Origin: a virus | Direction: 5' to 3' (one strand) | DNA: 43,351 bases | IMG/VR virus record: IMGVR_UViG_3300025732_000081 | Location: 1-43,351 of that record | In this document: piece after piece, positions 15,353 to 24,242 of the stretch | Layout: every line of letters starts with the position of its first letter | How positions within the stretch are numbered: the first letter of the stretch is position 1 | Notes under the pieces: generated by a model | Databases searched by the model: none | What the model was told of the DNA's origin: nothing | The model's input: the letters and a program-made list of their open reading frames with translations, nothing else | Made by a program: the position numbers and the translations under genes

Positions 15353-16887
15353 GCAAGAATGTCGGCGATCTGGCGTTTAAACTGTCGGGACAATACGACG
15401 GCGCGGGTTTGAAGCTCGCGTTTTCGGATCTGTCGTCATTCCGCGACATGCTCAAGCAGATGCCCACTGAGCAAGCTGACTGGATGAAGAGTCTGGCCGA
15501 AAAGTCGCGCGACATGAATCGCAGCGTCGGAAAAACGGATATGTCCGATTTCCGTCGCTCATTCGTGGAGGAAGAAAATAATCGCCGCCTGATGATGGAT
15601 CGAGAGTATTGGGCTGCTCGCGGACGGATGCGTGATGCGGAAGTCGCGAAAGAAATCGCCTCGCACAAACGAGCAACGACCGAATACATCCTCGAAACTG
15701 TCCGTCGCCAGCAAGCCGACGCGTCCGCTCAACGCATGTTCATGTTCGACGCCAATCGCCCGCTGGTTATTCCAGATGGAACGCGAGGCAAGTTCGGCGG
15801 CGGGAATCTCGGCAGCACTCGGGCTGACAACAATATGAACAATCGCGGCTTCGTTGGCGCGATGATGATTCAACAGGCAGGTTTCGCGGTCCAAGATTTT
15901 TCCAGCCAGATGGCAAACGCAAAAACAACTGCGGACGGTCTCGGTCGCGGAATCATGGCAGTCTCGAACAACGTCCAGATGCTGGGTGCGGCGTTCGGTC
16001 CAACAGGGTTGGCATACACGGCAATCGGCGGCGCGCTCGCCGGAATAATCCTTCCGCAAATGGTGCGATGGGTATATCAAGCCGACATCCTCAAGGACAA
16101 GATGGCTGACGCAAAGGAAGAGGCCCGCGAATACGCCGAAGAACTACGACGCGCCAGCGAGCAGCAGGATCAGAAAACCGCCGCATTGCCGGGGATGACG
16201 ACGAAAGAGTTCGAGGCGATGCGAGCTGATCGCATGAAAGCCAGCAAGGCCGACATGCAACAGACCAAGGCGGATTTGGCGGCACAAACACAGATCATCG
16301 AACGCGAGCAGCGAAAGCGAGCAGAAGCACTTCGACGTTCAGCGTGGGGTTCAACCATTGCCGGACAATTCACAGGCCCAAGTGCGGCACAGAAGGAAGC
16401 CGAGGCGAAACGGGACGAACTCCGCGAACAACTGAAGGACCAACAAGACTACTTCACGCAATTGGAGCACGTCAGCGGAGAGACAACAAAAAAACTGGCT
16501 GAGAACGATTACGAACTGCAACGCAAGAAAAAGGAAGCGGAAACAAAGGCGGCGCAAGATCGGCTCGACCAGTACGACCGCGACATGCAGCACGAAAAGG
16601 AATTCAACGAATGGGTGATTAGCGAGAAACTCAAGGCTGAGAATGAGAAGCAGGCCGTCATCAGCGAAAACCTCGATGAAATGCGAAAACTCGACCAAAC
16701 GCCAAACGGTTCATCCGCCGCAAACATTCGAGGAACAGGTGCAGCAGTCTCGGCAATCAATCGCGCCATCGCAGGTACGAACTCCGAAGAATCCGACCGC
16801 AAGAAGCAAATCAAACTGCTGGAAGATCAGTTGAAGTCGTCGCAGAACATTGAACGGAAACTAAACCTGCAAAGGGCGGCACTGTAA
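15349..16887 (+). CDS. Tail tape measure protein
   Basis: Sets the tail length and is ejected with the DNA. The 512-residue protein follows the chaperones and is mostly helical: coiled-coil regions at about 20-130 and 240-450, and a hydrophobic segment near 195-245 (GAAFGPTGLAYTAIGGALAG then ILPQMVRWVY). This is short for a tape measure; by the known helical-rise scaling it would suggest a tail of roughly 75-80 nm. The start at 15349 is taken from the ATGA overlap with the T frame. No lysozyme or peptidase domain is visible. Confidence 0.85.
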   Translation: MSKNVGDLAFKLSGQYDGAGLKLAFSDLSSFRDMLKQMPTEQADWMKSLAEKSRDMNRSVGKTDMSDFRRSFVEEENNRRLMMDREYWAARGRMRDAEVAKEIASHKRATTEYILETVRRQQADASAQRMFMFDANRPLVIPDGTRGKFGGGNLGSTRADNNMNNRGFVGAMMIQQAGFAVQDFSSQMANAKTTADGLGRGIMAVSNNVQMLGAAFGPTGLAYTAIGGALAGIILPQMVRWVYQADILKDKMADAKEEAREYAEELRRASEQQDQKTAALPGMTTKEFEAMRADRMKASKADMQQTKADLAAQTQIIEREQRKRAEALRRSAWGSTIAGQFTGPSAAQKEAEAKRDELREQLKDQQDYFTQLEHVSGETTKKLAENDYELQRKKKEAETKAAQDRLDQYDRDMQHEKEFNEWVISEKLKAENEKQAVISENLDEMRKLDQTPNGSSAANIRGTGAAVSAINRAIAGTNSEESDRKKQIKLLEDQLKSSQNIERKLNLQRAAL

Positions 16888-17888
16888 TGGCGATCATCAC
16901 CGCACAAACCACAGAAGATCGACACGCTAGACGCGCGCAGGAGTCGTTGCAAGACGGCATTACCGGCACGCGAGTGTTCAACTTGTACTCGGATGCACGG
17001 AGCGAGGAAGAGGGCACCGTACTGTCTGCGTGTCCCGTTGCGCTGGGTGATGCGTTTCCCGGAACATTGACGTGCCGATGCGTATCGCGAACTCCAGAAC
17101 TGGCATCCAGCGACGACTTTTCGAAGTTCCGTGTCGTGTGTGAATACAAGTCCATCCTCAACCAGACCGAACAGGCGCGCGTCGATCAGCCGAACCCGCT
17201 TGATAGAACGGCAAAAGTTCAATGGAACAGCCGAACCGTCATGAAGGCCAAAAATCGTTTGCAATTGGCAAATGATGGCAGCGGGTTAGTGTTCGCGTAT
17301 AAAACATTCACATCAGATTGGGTATTCGACGGCAAGCCGTATTTGGCCGCCAACACCGCACGCGACCCGTTCGACCCGCCAATCGAGGTTCCGACAACCG
17401 AGTGGATTGCCACGATCACGAAGAATGTCACCGAACCTCCAGAATGGCTGGAAACATACGAAAACACTGTCAACGACGCGAACATCTACGTCGGTCGTCG
17501 CCTGGTGAAAAAAGGCTGCGGCAAAATGTGCGACCTGCGTATCGGCGAGAACATGCAGGAGAACGGCACGGTCTTTTGCCAAGTCCAATTCAGCATTGTG
17601 ACGGCAAAACCTCGACCGGCGCGAACCGGCGAAACAGTCGTTCCCGAACCGTGGGACATTGAAGTTCTCAATGAAGGGATGCGGACATTCGGCGCGACGA
17701 AATGGAAAAACATCGTCGACCAGAACGGTCAGGCGGTGTCAAAGCCAGTTCCGCTCGACGCGACAGGCGTTCCAATAGCTGCACCGGGCGCACCAATCGC
17801 CGAAGACGACTTGTACTGGATGCTGTTCCGTGACTGTGAACGCAAAAACTTCCTAACGCTGCCAGGCGTGTCAGCAACGAGGCCGTGA
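16887..17888 (+). CDS. Tail-tip region protein of unknown function
   Basis: A 333-residue protein that starts inside the stop of the tape measure gene (TAATG). It is soluble, beta-rich, and has features like WNSRTVMKAKNRLQLANDGS and PPIEVPTTEWIATITKNV, with a cysteine pair in KKGCGKMCDLR. The place directly after the tape measure gene is that of distal tail or minor tail proteins, so a part in the tail tip is likely. I do not recognise a named family; similar lengths and positions are common in environmental siphoviruses. Confidence 0.6.
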   Translation: MAIITAQTTEDRHARRAQESLQDGITGTRVFNLYSDARSEEEGTVLSACPVALGDAFPGTLTCRCVSRTPELASSDDFSKFRVVCEYKSILNQTEQARVDQPNPLDRTAKVQWNSRTVMKAKNRLQLANDGSGLVFAYKTFTSDWVFDGKPYLAANTARDPFDPPIEVPTTEWIATITKNVTEPPEWLETYENTVNDANIYVGRRLVKKGCGKMCDLRIGENMQENGTVFCQVQFSIVTAKPRPARTGETVVPEPWDIEVLNEGMRTFGATKWKNIVDQNGQAVSKPVPLDATGVPIAAPGAPIAEDDLYWMLFRDCERKNFLTLPGVSATRP

Positions 17889-17889
17889 C

Positions 17890-18882
17890 ATGGCAGATGA
17901 CGTTTTTGGATTTGTTGAAGACGATGTGGCTCGCATTCGCGATGTGGTGTCGTACGTCGAGAAGTCGCCGAGGTACGAACCGAAACAACGGCGATACGGT
18001 GGACCACCGCAAGTGCTGTGGGAGGTTTGCACCACAACTCCAATCACGGCAGCAACGAATGCGAAGACCGGCGCAACACTTTTTACATTCCATCAACTAA
18101 CTGATGATGGCACTGATTCGACGCCGAAAAACCTCATCGCAGACTGCACTACAGAATATCGAGGCGTCAATCGTCGTTCCGATCTGACGGCAAGTTCTGG
18201 CTCATACGTCGTTGTCACGCTCATCAATGGAGAATGGCGACCGATTAACGTGCTTGACATGGGCTGTGATTGCTCTTGCTCGTCGTCATCGAGTTCTCGC
18301 AGTTCGTCGAGCAGTTCGAGTTCGAGCCAATCGAGCAGCAGCCAATCCAGTGCGTCAAGTTCTCTGTCGGGTTCCAGCACATCTAGCGCGTCGTCCGTGT
18401 TGTCAAGCAGTGGCAGTAGCAGCGTAAGTTCGTCAGTGTCGAGCAGTTCTGCCAGTTCGGGATCTTCCAGCGTATCGAGTTCAGATTCGTCGCAAACTTC
18501 GTCAACGCAGTCGAGCGGTGTGTCTTCGAGTTCATCCACATCGTCGAGCGAATCTAGTTCATCAACATCGCCGAGTGATTCCAGCAGCATTTCATCAAGC
18601 CAGCAATCTTCGGGGCAATCGTCAACGCAGTCGTCTGGCGGTTCCGAAGGGTCGTCAGGAACATCATCTGACACCTCATCGGGAACGTCATCCACGGCAT
18701 CAAGCGGTTCAAGTCAAACGTCTTCTGGCACATCATCAGGTTCATCCGGTTCTGGAACGTCCAGCGGTTCCGGCTCTGGCTCGTCTGCATCATCCGGTTG
18801 CATCCAAGTCGTAACAGATGTGCAGTGTACTGGCGGCAACTTGGTCGTGACGAAAACCGGCATTCTGGCAACAACTTGCTGA
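17890..18882 (+). CDS. Tail-end protein with a 170-residue serine-rich region
   Basis: A 330-residue protein. Residues 1-130 are a normal globular part (VARIRDVVSYVEKSPRYEPK, then beta strands ending in INGEWRPINVLDMGC). A Cys cluster (CDCSCSSSSS) is followed by a low-complexity stretch of about 170 residues, mostly Ser with Gly, Thr, Gln and Ala. The C-terminal 30 residues are again structured (CIQVVTDVQCTGGNLVVTKT). Ser is encoded by mixed TCx and AGx codons, so the DNA itself is not a simple repeat and protein-level selection is likely. It may form a flexible stalk exposed on the tail. Function otherwise unknown. Confidence 0.7.
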   Translation: MADDVFGFVEDDVARIRDVVSYVEKSPRYEPKQRRYGGPPQVLWEVCTTTPITAATNAKTGATLFTFHQLTDDGTDSTPKNLIADCTTEYRGVNRRSDLTASSGSYVVVTLINGEWRPINVLDMGCDCSCSSSSSSRSSSSSSSSSQSSSSQSSASSSLSGSSTSSASSVLSSSGSSSVSSSVSSSSASSGSSSVSSSDSSQTSSTQSSGVSSSSSTSSSESSSSTSPSDSSSISSSQQSSGQSSTQSSGGSEGSSGTSSDTSSGTSSTASSGSSQTSSGTSSGSSGSGTSSGSGSGSSASSGCIQVVTDVQCTGGNLVVTKTGILATTC

Positions 18883-18901
18883 TCGACAGGGGTAATCGAA
18901 A

Positions 18902-19318
18902 ATGCCTGTGACCGTGACATCAATCAGCGGGTGTCCGTGCTGTTCGAGCAGTTCAAGCAGCTCACGGTCTCACACGTCCGCAACGACCTGCTGCACGATT
19001 CATGAAACAGATTTCTTTGCGACGTTTTCGTCGTCATCGTGTACGGCTATCAACGGTCTGGTTATTCATATGTCAGGGCCTGCCGGGGGACCATACTTCG
19101 GAAGTGATCCCGGCGGAGTTTTCGGGGTATTCACAATCAATTGCGACGCTGGTTTATGGACATTCGGGGGCGGGCCTCCAGGGTGTATCATTGCAGTTCA
19201 GTCATACGATGTCAGTTGCGACCCATTCATCAGCGGCGAATTTCTTAATGGCGTGTTTGCTGGATCGTGTCCGAGTTGCACGTCTGCCGATTCCTTTTCT
19301 GTGATACTTTCTCCATGA
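18902..19318 (+). CDS. Cys/Ser-rich tail-end protein
   Basis: A 138-residue protein with CPCCSSSSSSSRS near the N-terminus, followed by ATTCCTIHETDFFATFSSSS and beta strands with more cysteines. The Cys-then-poly-Ser motif is shared with the previous gene, so the two may interact or share descent. The position between tail and glycan genes and the Cys-rich beta pattern resemble small extracellular phage proteins from planctomycete-related viruses. No catalytic motif is seen. Its stop overlaps the next gene (ATGA). Confidence 0.6.
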   Translation: MPVTVTSISGCPCCSSSSSSSRSHTSATTCCTIHETDFFATFSSSSCTAINGLVIHMSGPAGGPYFGSDPGGVFGVFTINCDAGLWTFGGGPPGCIIAVQSYDVSCDPFISGEFLNGVFAGSCPSCTSADSFSVILSP

Positions 19319-19758
19319 CGCAATTGCCAGAATGCCAGCCATTTCCCGGTAGACTCAACGAAATCTGCAATGGGACGGCGATTGTGGACGGTCAACCGAT
19401 GAACCCAGAGCACGTCACGATTTGGCGTGCAAAATACGGACTGCCACCAATTGGAACTCCGGGCGCGGAGAAAGCAAAAGCACTCTGGCCACCCGGTACA
19501 AAACACGTCGAGAAAGAACTGCCATCACTCGTAATCCGTGGCTGGAACTTCGCAAACGCTCTCGCTCGCTGGGCTCTCGCAGGCATGCCAAGGCGTACTC
19601 AGGAACAAATTGACGAACGTCTTGCAATCTGCCAGGCGTGCCCGTTCCTGCAAAACGACCACTGCACGAAATGCGGATGTGCTTGCGTGGAATCGAATCG
19701 ACTCATCAACAAACTGTCGCTGTCAACAGAAAAATGCCCAGACGGGAAGTGGTCGTAA
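19315..19758 (+). CDS. Zinc-binding hypothetical protein
   Basis: A 147-residue protein; start at 19315 chosen because ATGA overlaps the preceding stop. The C-terminal third has a cysteine cluster (RLAICQACPFLQ, HCTKCGCACV, EKCPDGKW) with spacing like a zinc ribbon or ferredoxin-like knuckle. The N-terminal part contains VTIWRAKYGLPPIG. Such proteins occur at the border of tail and glycosyltransferase genes in related phages, but the function is unknown. Confidence 0.65.
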   Translation: MTQLPECQPFPGRLNEICNGTAIVDGQPMNPEHVTIWRAKYGLPPIGTPGAEKAKALWPPGTKHVEKELPSLVIRGWNFANALARWALAGMPRRTQEQIDERLAICQACPFLQNDHCTKCGCACVESNRLINKLSLSTEKCPDGKWS

Positions 19759-19880
19759 ACATCTATGCCTGATGTTTGCTGGCAATCATCAAAACGACAT
19801 TCTCGCGATATTGCCGAAAGATGATTAACCAATAAAGTGGCAGCACAAATAACCGCAGTGATGGGCGGAATCGTCGACAG

Positions 19881-19941
19881 TCCCGCAAGGGATTATCTAC
19901 CCCGGTGCCGTGGACCATCACCCGCTGCATTCGGGGTTTTC
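19881..19941 (+). promoter_or_regulatory. Structured leader, possibly with terminator
   Basis: TCCC-GCAA-GGGA (19881-19892) forms a stem capped by a GNRA tetraloop. ACCCCG (19899-19904) pairs with CGGGGT (19932-19937) around a smaller GTG/CAC hairpin, followed by TTTTC. Together they form a folded 5' region of the gene at 19955 or an intrinsic terminator between the tail and glycan modules. No gene was found in 19759-19954. Confidence 0.45.
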
Positions 19942-19954
19942 TATTGGAGTTGTG

Positions 19955-20197
19955 ATGAAAAAGAAAGCGGCTGTAAAAAAGAAAGTCGTGGCAAAAAAGC
20001 CTGATGTGGGGCTGATTCCAGCGGACCTGTTGGCGGCACTTATGGCGGCTGTAACTGGCGGGCACTATCTCTGTGCGGTCTGGTCTGTCGCTGACGAAAA
20101 AGTGAATCTGTTCCGTACTGCCGTCGCGTTTCCAAAGGCTGATCTCGACGCGGTGGTGGCATTGCTCCAGTCGCAAATTGAAGAATTGAAGCAATGA
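19955..20197 (+). CDS. Small lysine-rich protein
   Basis: An 80-residue protein; start at 19955 follows GGAG with good spacing. The first 17 residues are highly basic (MKKKAAVKKKVVAKK), then a compact region (IPADLLAALMAAVTGGHYLC, AFPKADLDAVVALLQSQIEE). The basic end may bind nucleic acid or a charged surface. It is translationally coupled to the GT9 gene (ATGA overlap at 20194) and so is the first gene of the glycan operon. Function unknown. Confidence 0.6.
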   Translation: MKKKAAVKKKVVAKKPDVGLIPADLLAALMAAVTGGHYLCAVWSVADEKVNLFRTAVAFPKADLDAVVALLQSQIEELKQ

Positions 20198-21132
20198 AGA
20201 AACTGATTCTGTCGTGCCCGCTATGCCCCGGCGACATCATGACGATGACGGTTGCAGTTCACTCGCTGCATGAAACGTATCCGGGAGAGTTCATGACGGA
20301 TGTTCGAACGCCGGTTTCTGACATTTGGCTGAACAATCCGCACATCACCACGATAAGCGACAAAGACCCGGAAGCACTGAAGATCGACATGCAGTATCCG
20401 CAGATTAACCGCTCGAATCAGACGCCGATCAACTTCGTGTCGTGCTATACGGAGTTCCTTGGCGAGAAGTTGGGCAGACCGCTCTATGCTCGCTCAAATC
20501 GTCCGCTTCTTTACCTGTCAGACGACGAGAAATCTTGGATGACGATGCTTCAGGAACATTTTACGAACGGTCGCAAAACCCGCTTTGGTGTGATCGTCGC
20601 GGGTACGAAATGCGATTACACGATTAAGCAATGGCCGGTTGAGTATTACCAGGAAGTCATCGACAGGACTCTCGGCGTTGTCCAGTGGGTTCAGATCGGC
20701 GAAGCGAACGAAAAGCACAATCACACGCGGCTTGAAAGGTGCATTTCCTTACTCGGGGAAACCACTCATCGAATGCTGCACAGGCTGGTCTATCACTCGT
20801 CAATCGGTATCGGGCCGGTGACGTACTTGATGCACCTTTGCGCGGCGTTTGAGAAGCCTTACGTTTACCTGGCTGGTGGTCGCGAGCCTGTGACGTTCAT
20901 TAACTATCCCAAGATGCACACGCTCCACACCATCGGGGCGTTGCCGTGCTGCCGAGACAATGCGTGCTGGAAGTCTCGGGTTGTGCCACTCGGTGATAAA
21001 GACCCGAAAAACGGATCGCTGTGTGAGCATCCGGTTCTAGGGTTGAAAACGCCAGTTGCAAAGTGCATGGCAATGATTGAACCTGGGGAAGTCGCGTCAA
21101 TCATCAAGCGAACATTGGGGGCTGCGGTATGA
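20194..21132 (+). CDS. Glycosyltransferase family 9 (heptosyltransferase-like)
   Basis: Predicted to transfer a heptose or similar sugar from an ADP-sugar to a surface or virion glycan. The 312-residue sequence has the GT9 layout: N-terminal Rossmann half beginning MKKLILSCPLCPGDIMTMTV, where GDIMTMT corresponds to the GDxxxxxP/T substrate loop. The C-terminal nucleotide-binding half has IGIGPVTYLMHLCAAFEKPY, matching the D/GxGxxHLAAA region of heptosyltransferases, although the usual His is changed to Tyr-Leu-Met-His order. It forms one operon with the nucleotidyltransferase and epimerase genes. Confidence 0.75.
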   Translation: MKKLILSCPLCPGDIMTMTVAVHSLHETYPGEFMTDVRTPVSDIWLNNPHITTISDKDPEALKIDMQYPQINRSNQTPINFVSCYTEFLGEKLGRPLYARSNRPLLYLSDDEKSWMTMLQEHFTNGRKTRFGVIVAGTKCDYTIKQWPVEYYQEVIDRTLGVVQWVQIGEANEKHNHTRLERCISLLGETTHRMLHRLVYHSSIGIGPVTYLMHLCAAFEKPYVYLAGGREPVTFINYPKMHTLHTIGALPCCRDNACWKSRVVPLGDKDPKNGSLCEHPVLGLKTPVAKCMAMIEPGEVASIIKRTLGAAV

Positions 21133-21533
21133 CTCTTGTGTTCACAAACGGGTGCTTTGACCTGCTGCACATGGCACACGTTCGTTTTTTGCGTCAGTGC
21201 CGACAACTCGGCGACCGTCTTATTGTCGGGATGAACTCGGACGAGTCCGTGCGCGGACTGAAGGGGCCATCTCGACCGATCTGCAATCAGGTTGAACGCT
21301 GGGCAGTTTTAGAAAGTATTCGATGGGTGGACGAGGTGTTTTTGTTCGACGAGCCAACCCCCTGCGAACTGATTCGACGCATCAGCCCAGACATCATTGT
21401 CAAAGGCCCGGGCTATTCACCTGAGAACATGCCAGAAGCCGCCATCGTCACGGCATACGGCGGCAAGGTCGTGATTCTCGATGGGCCAGACATCTCGACC
21501 ACGAAGATTATCGAGAGGATCAAAGGGCTATGA
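21129..21533 (+). CDS. Heptose-1-phosphate adenylyltransferase-like (HldE C-terminal type)
   Basis: A 134-residue cytidylyltransferase-fold enzyme, probably making an ADP-sugar from sugar-1-phosphate and ATP. TNGCFDLLHMAHVRFL carries the HxGH-like motif (here HMAH), followed by DRLIVGMNSDESVRGLKG and PSRPI, then the C-terminal DISTTKIIERI, matching the GxSTTxIIxRI of RfaE2/HldE. It pairs with the PfkB kinase at 26384: the two correspond to the two halves of HldE. It overlaps its neighbours by 4 bases on both sides. Confidence 0.88.
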   Translation: MTLVFTNGCFDLLHMAHVRFLRQCRQLGDRLIVGMNSDESVRGLKGPSRPICNQVERWAVLESIRWVDEVFLFDEPTPCELIRRISPDIIVKGPGYSPENMPEAAIVTAYGGKVVILDGPDISTTKIIERIKGL

Positions 21534-22429
21534 GAACTTTGGTAACTGGTGGTGCCGGATTCATCGGAAGCCATCTTGTCGACGCATTGAAAGCCGCTGG
21601 TCATGAAGTGGCCGTACTCGACATTGCGAACGGCGAGGATATTGGCGACTCTACAGTATTGAACGAGGCGTTTGACGCGGCGAGACCGATGGTCGTTTTT
21701 CATCAGGCGGCGCAGGCAAGCGTTACGAAATCGATTCGAATGCCATCGCACGACGCTATGGCGAATATCATCGGTACGATCAATGTGCTGGATGCCTGCC
21801 GGAACTACGGCGTGCGTAGAATCATTCACGCATCGTCAGGCGGGGTTCTGTATGGAAATGTAAATCACCCAGCCGTCGAGGCAGACGCACTTCGCCCGGA
21901 GTCGCCTTATGGAATCTCGAAACTCGCTGGCGAGCAATACGTCGAGTTCTACGCGCGAACGTATGGAATCAAGGCCATCACATTGAGGTATTCAAACGTC
22001 TACGGACCACGGCAGAATCCTCATGGAGAATGTGGAGTTGTAGCGACGTTTTGCCAACAGTTACTGGAAGGCAAGTCGCCAGAAATTCGCGGTGGTGGCA
22101 ACTCGCAGCGTGATTATGTTCACGTTGCCGATGTGGTCCGTGCGAACATGCTGGCGATGGCAGCGGATGTCTGGGGTGACTTCACAGCGGTCAATGTCGG
22201 AACCGGCATTGCTACGCGACTGCGGACACTCGCCAGCATGATCCACGAACTGTTGCCAGGATCGCCAGTGTTCTCCGTGGTGGATGATATGCCAGGAGAG
22301 TTGGCGTCGAGTTGCGTCAATCCGAGTCTGGCAAAAACGCTGCTCGGATGGGAACCGCAAATCGACCTGCGTAGCGGATTGGCGGCAACCGTGAAATGGT
22401 ACGCGGAACAGGGGGCGATGAGTGTCTGA
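21530..22429 (+). CDS. NAD-dependent sugar epimerase/dehydratase
   Basis: An extended short-chain dehydrogenase of 299 residues. TGGAGFIGSHL at the N-terminus is the NAD-binding GxxGxxG, SSGGVLYG holds the catalytic Ser region, and YGISK (about residue 131) is the catalytic Tyr-x3-Lys. The substrate-binding part RYSNVYGPRQNPHGECGVVA and QRDYVHVADVVRA are typical for UDP-sugar 4-epimerases (GalE-like). With the two HldE-like parts nearby it might act on a heptose nucleotide, but the sequence looks closer to GalE/WbpP types than to HldD. Confidence 0.85.
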   Translation: MRTLVTGGAGFIGSHLVDALKAAGHEVAVLDIANGEDIGDSTVLNEAFDAARPMVVFHQAAQASVTKSIRMPSHDAMANIIGTINVLDACRNYGVRRIIHASSGGVLYGNVNHPAVEADALRPESPYGISKLAGEQYVEFYARTYGIKAITLRYSNVYGPRQNPHGECGVVATFCQQLLEGKSPEIRGGGNSQRDYVHVADVVRANMLAMAADVWGDFTAVNVGTGIATRLRTLASMIHELLPGSPVFSVVDDMPGELASSCVNPSLAKTLLGWEPQIDLRSGLAATVKWYAEQGAMSV

Positions 22430-24242
22430 TAAAATCCTTAAGTTCAAGTTTGACAGGCACGGACTTGGCGACGTAGTTCACTTCGCGTATGCGGTCCAGT
22501 TGTATCGTTCTCGCGGGTACGATGTGACAGTCCAGGTTGAAGAGAACAAGAAATTCCTGTGGCAAGTGGCAGGGGTAAACATCGTGCAGGGTGGCGATCT
22601 GCCGGATCACGCGTACCACTACCCAGCCGGATTCGACGACCTGTCCCAGCCGGATTACGCAACCAACAAGGTAGCATTCGGGATACGCCATCAGGTTCTG
22701 CCGAAACTCGACGTGACAGAATCTCAAGCGTGGGACGAACTCTGTGCGGTGCGACTGTCCGCGCACGAGCACATTCCGCAAGAGGCCCACGATGAAGCAG
22801 AAAGGTTCTTGGAGGGGCTACCGCGACCGATTATCTGCCTGCATTCACGCGGCACGAACTGGCACGAGCGAAAATCGATTCCGACTGATGTGGCATTTGA
22901 CGTAATCCTGAAATTGCTGGATCAAACGACAGGTTCTGTGGTTGTGCTTGATTATGACAGACGCGCCCCAATGGTTGGCGATGCGCGATGCAAGGGGATT
23001 AAACCGAGTTGGGGACATATCCCAGTTGAGAGATTGTGTGCATTGCTGGAACGCACGGATTTACTGATCGGAATCGACAGCGGGCCTTTCCATGTGGCGG
23101 CAATGACGGGGACTAAATCGCTTGGTGTGTTTCGGTCGTTGCATCCAAATAGGGTTTGCTTACCAAATCCGAACGCTGTTTACCTCGTGAGTGACAGGCA
23201 TGCCGAACACTGGTCGTCGCGGCAAGACAGATGGAACCTTGCAATGTATGCGGGTGCGGAACCGACTGCGGACGACATTGTGTCAACGGCTATTCAGGTG
23301 CTGCAAGGAATGACAAAGCCAAAGGAATCACAAATGTTGTTGGAACAATTGGCGGGGTGGTACGACTACAACCGCGTCGGGCATGATCGCCGAAAGATTG
23401 AGTTGTTACCCAATGGAAAAATCGGGGCTGGTTCCGGTGACTGCGAATACCAGTGGTTCGCCAGAATGGAAAAAGGTGTTCCAGTCATTGCGATATCGGG
23501 CAAGGTAGGCGTGATCTGCGATTGCCAAAAAGGTACTGACGGAAAATTCCACGGTCGATGGACGCAGTTTGAGCGAATGCCAATTGAGTTAACAGCACTT
23601 GGAAACCCAGACGCCATAGATCCATCTCGAATCGTTCTCGCCATCAATTGGGACGATGGATACGAGAGCGTTGCGAGCGTCGTCATTGACAATCGTCGGC
23701 AGTACGCCGCGCGACATGGCTACAAGATGCACGAGAGCAGTTACCCCGGATCATGGGGGAAGCTAAATTGCATGCTCAACGCATGGAATGACGCTGATTG
23801 GATTTGGTGGCTGGATGCCGATGCGTGCGTAACAGATACTTCGCGGAATCTGCAATCAATCATATCTCCAAATTCTGAATACAGCATCATCGTGACCTGT
23901 GACAGAAACGGTATCAGTTGCGGCTCAATGCTGATTCGCACTACGGACGAAATCAAACGGCTATTCGAAGAGATCCTTAAACGCCGCGCTGAATTCGATT
24001 GGCCGAATGGTCTGTGGGAGCAAAACGCATTGATGTGGATGCTGTGGAAGATGAAAGATCGAGTTTGCATTCTGCCGCAAGAAACCATGAATTCTTACGC
24101 GGAGTTTGAATGTGTTGAAGGGTCACGCGCATGGCAACCAGGTGATTTTGTTTTGCACTGTGCTGGCCTGCGAAACGAAAAGCGGATTGAACTATTGACG
24201 GCAGCGGTTGGAAGCATCAACAACGAAAGGGTTGCACAGTGA
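22422..24242 (+). CDS. Bifunctional glycosyltransferase (GT9-like + GT34-like)
   Basis: A 606-residue fusion that begins at GTG 22422 and overlaps the epimerase gene. Residues 1-295 are GT9-like (FDRHGLGDVVHFAYAVQLY at the substrate loop; LLIGIDSGPFHVAAMTGTKS in the nucleotide half, with the usual DSGxxH motif). Residues about 300-390 form a small beta-rich module (LLPNGKIGAGSGDCEYQW, FHGRWTQFERMPIEL). The rest is like GT34 (GMA12/MNN10) transferases: RQYAARHGYKMHES, then WIWWLDADACVTD with the metal-binding DxD, and NGLWEQNALMWML. Two sugar transfers by one chain are likely. Confidence 0.8.
   Translation: MSDKILKFKFDRHGLGDVVHFAYAVQLYRSRGYDVTVQVEENKKFLWQVAGVNIVQGGDLPDHAYHYPAGFDDLSQPDYATNKVAFGIRHQVLPKLDVTESQAWDELCAVRLSAHEHIPQEAHDEAERFLEGLPRPIICLHSRGTNWHERKSIPTDVAFDVILKLLDQTTGSVVVLDYDRRAPMVGDARCKGIKPSWGHIPVERLCALLERTDLLIGIDSGPFHVAAMTGTKSLGVFRSLHPNRVCLPNPNAVYLVSDRHAEHWSSRQDRWNLAMYAGAEPTADDIVSTAIQVLQGMTKPKESQMLLEQLAGWYDYNRVGHDRRKIELLPNGKIGAGSGDCEYQWFARMEKGVPVIAISGKVGVICDCQKGTDGKFHGRWTQFERMPIELTALGNPDAIDPSRIVLAINWDDGYESVASVVIDNRRQYAARHGYKMHESSYPGSWGKLNCMLNAWNDADWIWWLDADACVTDTSRNLQSIISPNSEYSIIVTCDRNGISCGSMLIRTTDEIKRLFEEILKRRAEFDWPNGLWEQNALMWMLWKMKDRVCILPQETMNSYAEFECVEGSRAWQPGDFVLHCAGLRNEKRIELLTAAVGSINNERVAQ

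Noticed and set aside
18093-18695. Long minus-strand frame of 200 residues rich in Asp, Glu and Leu
   Set aside because: It is the complement of the Ser-rich coding region; TCx/AGx serine codons produce acidic and leucine codons on the other strand, so the composition is an artefact.
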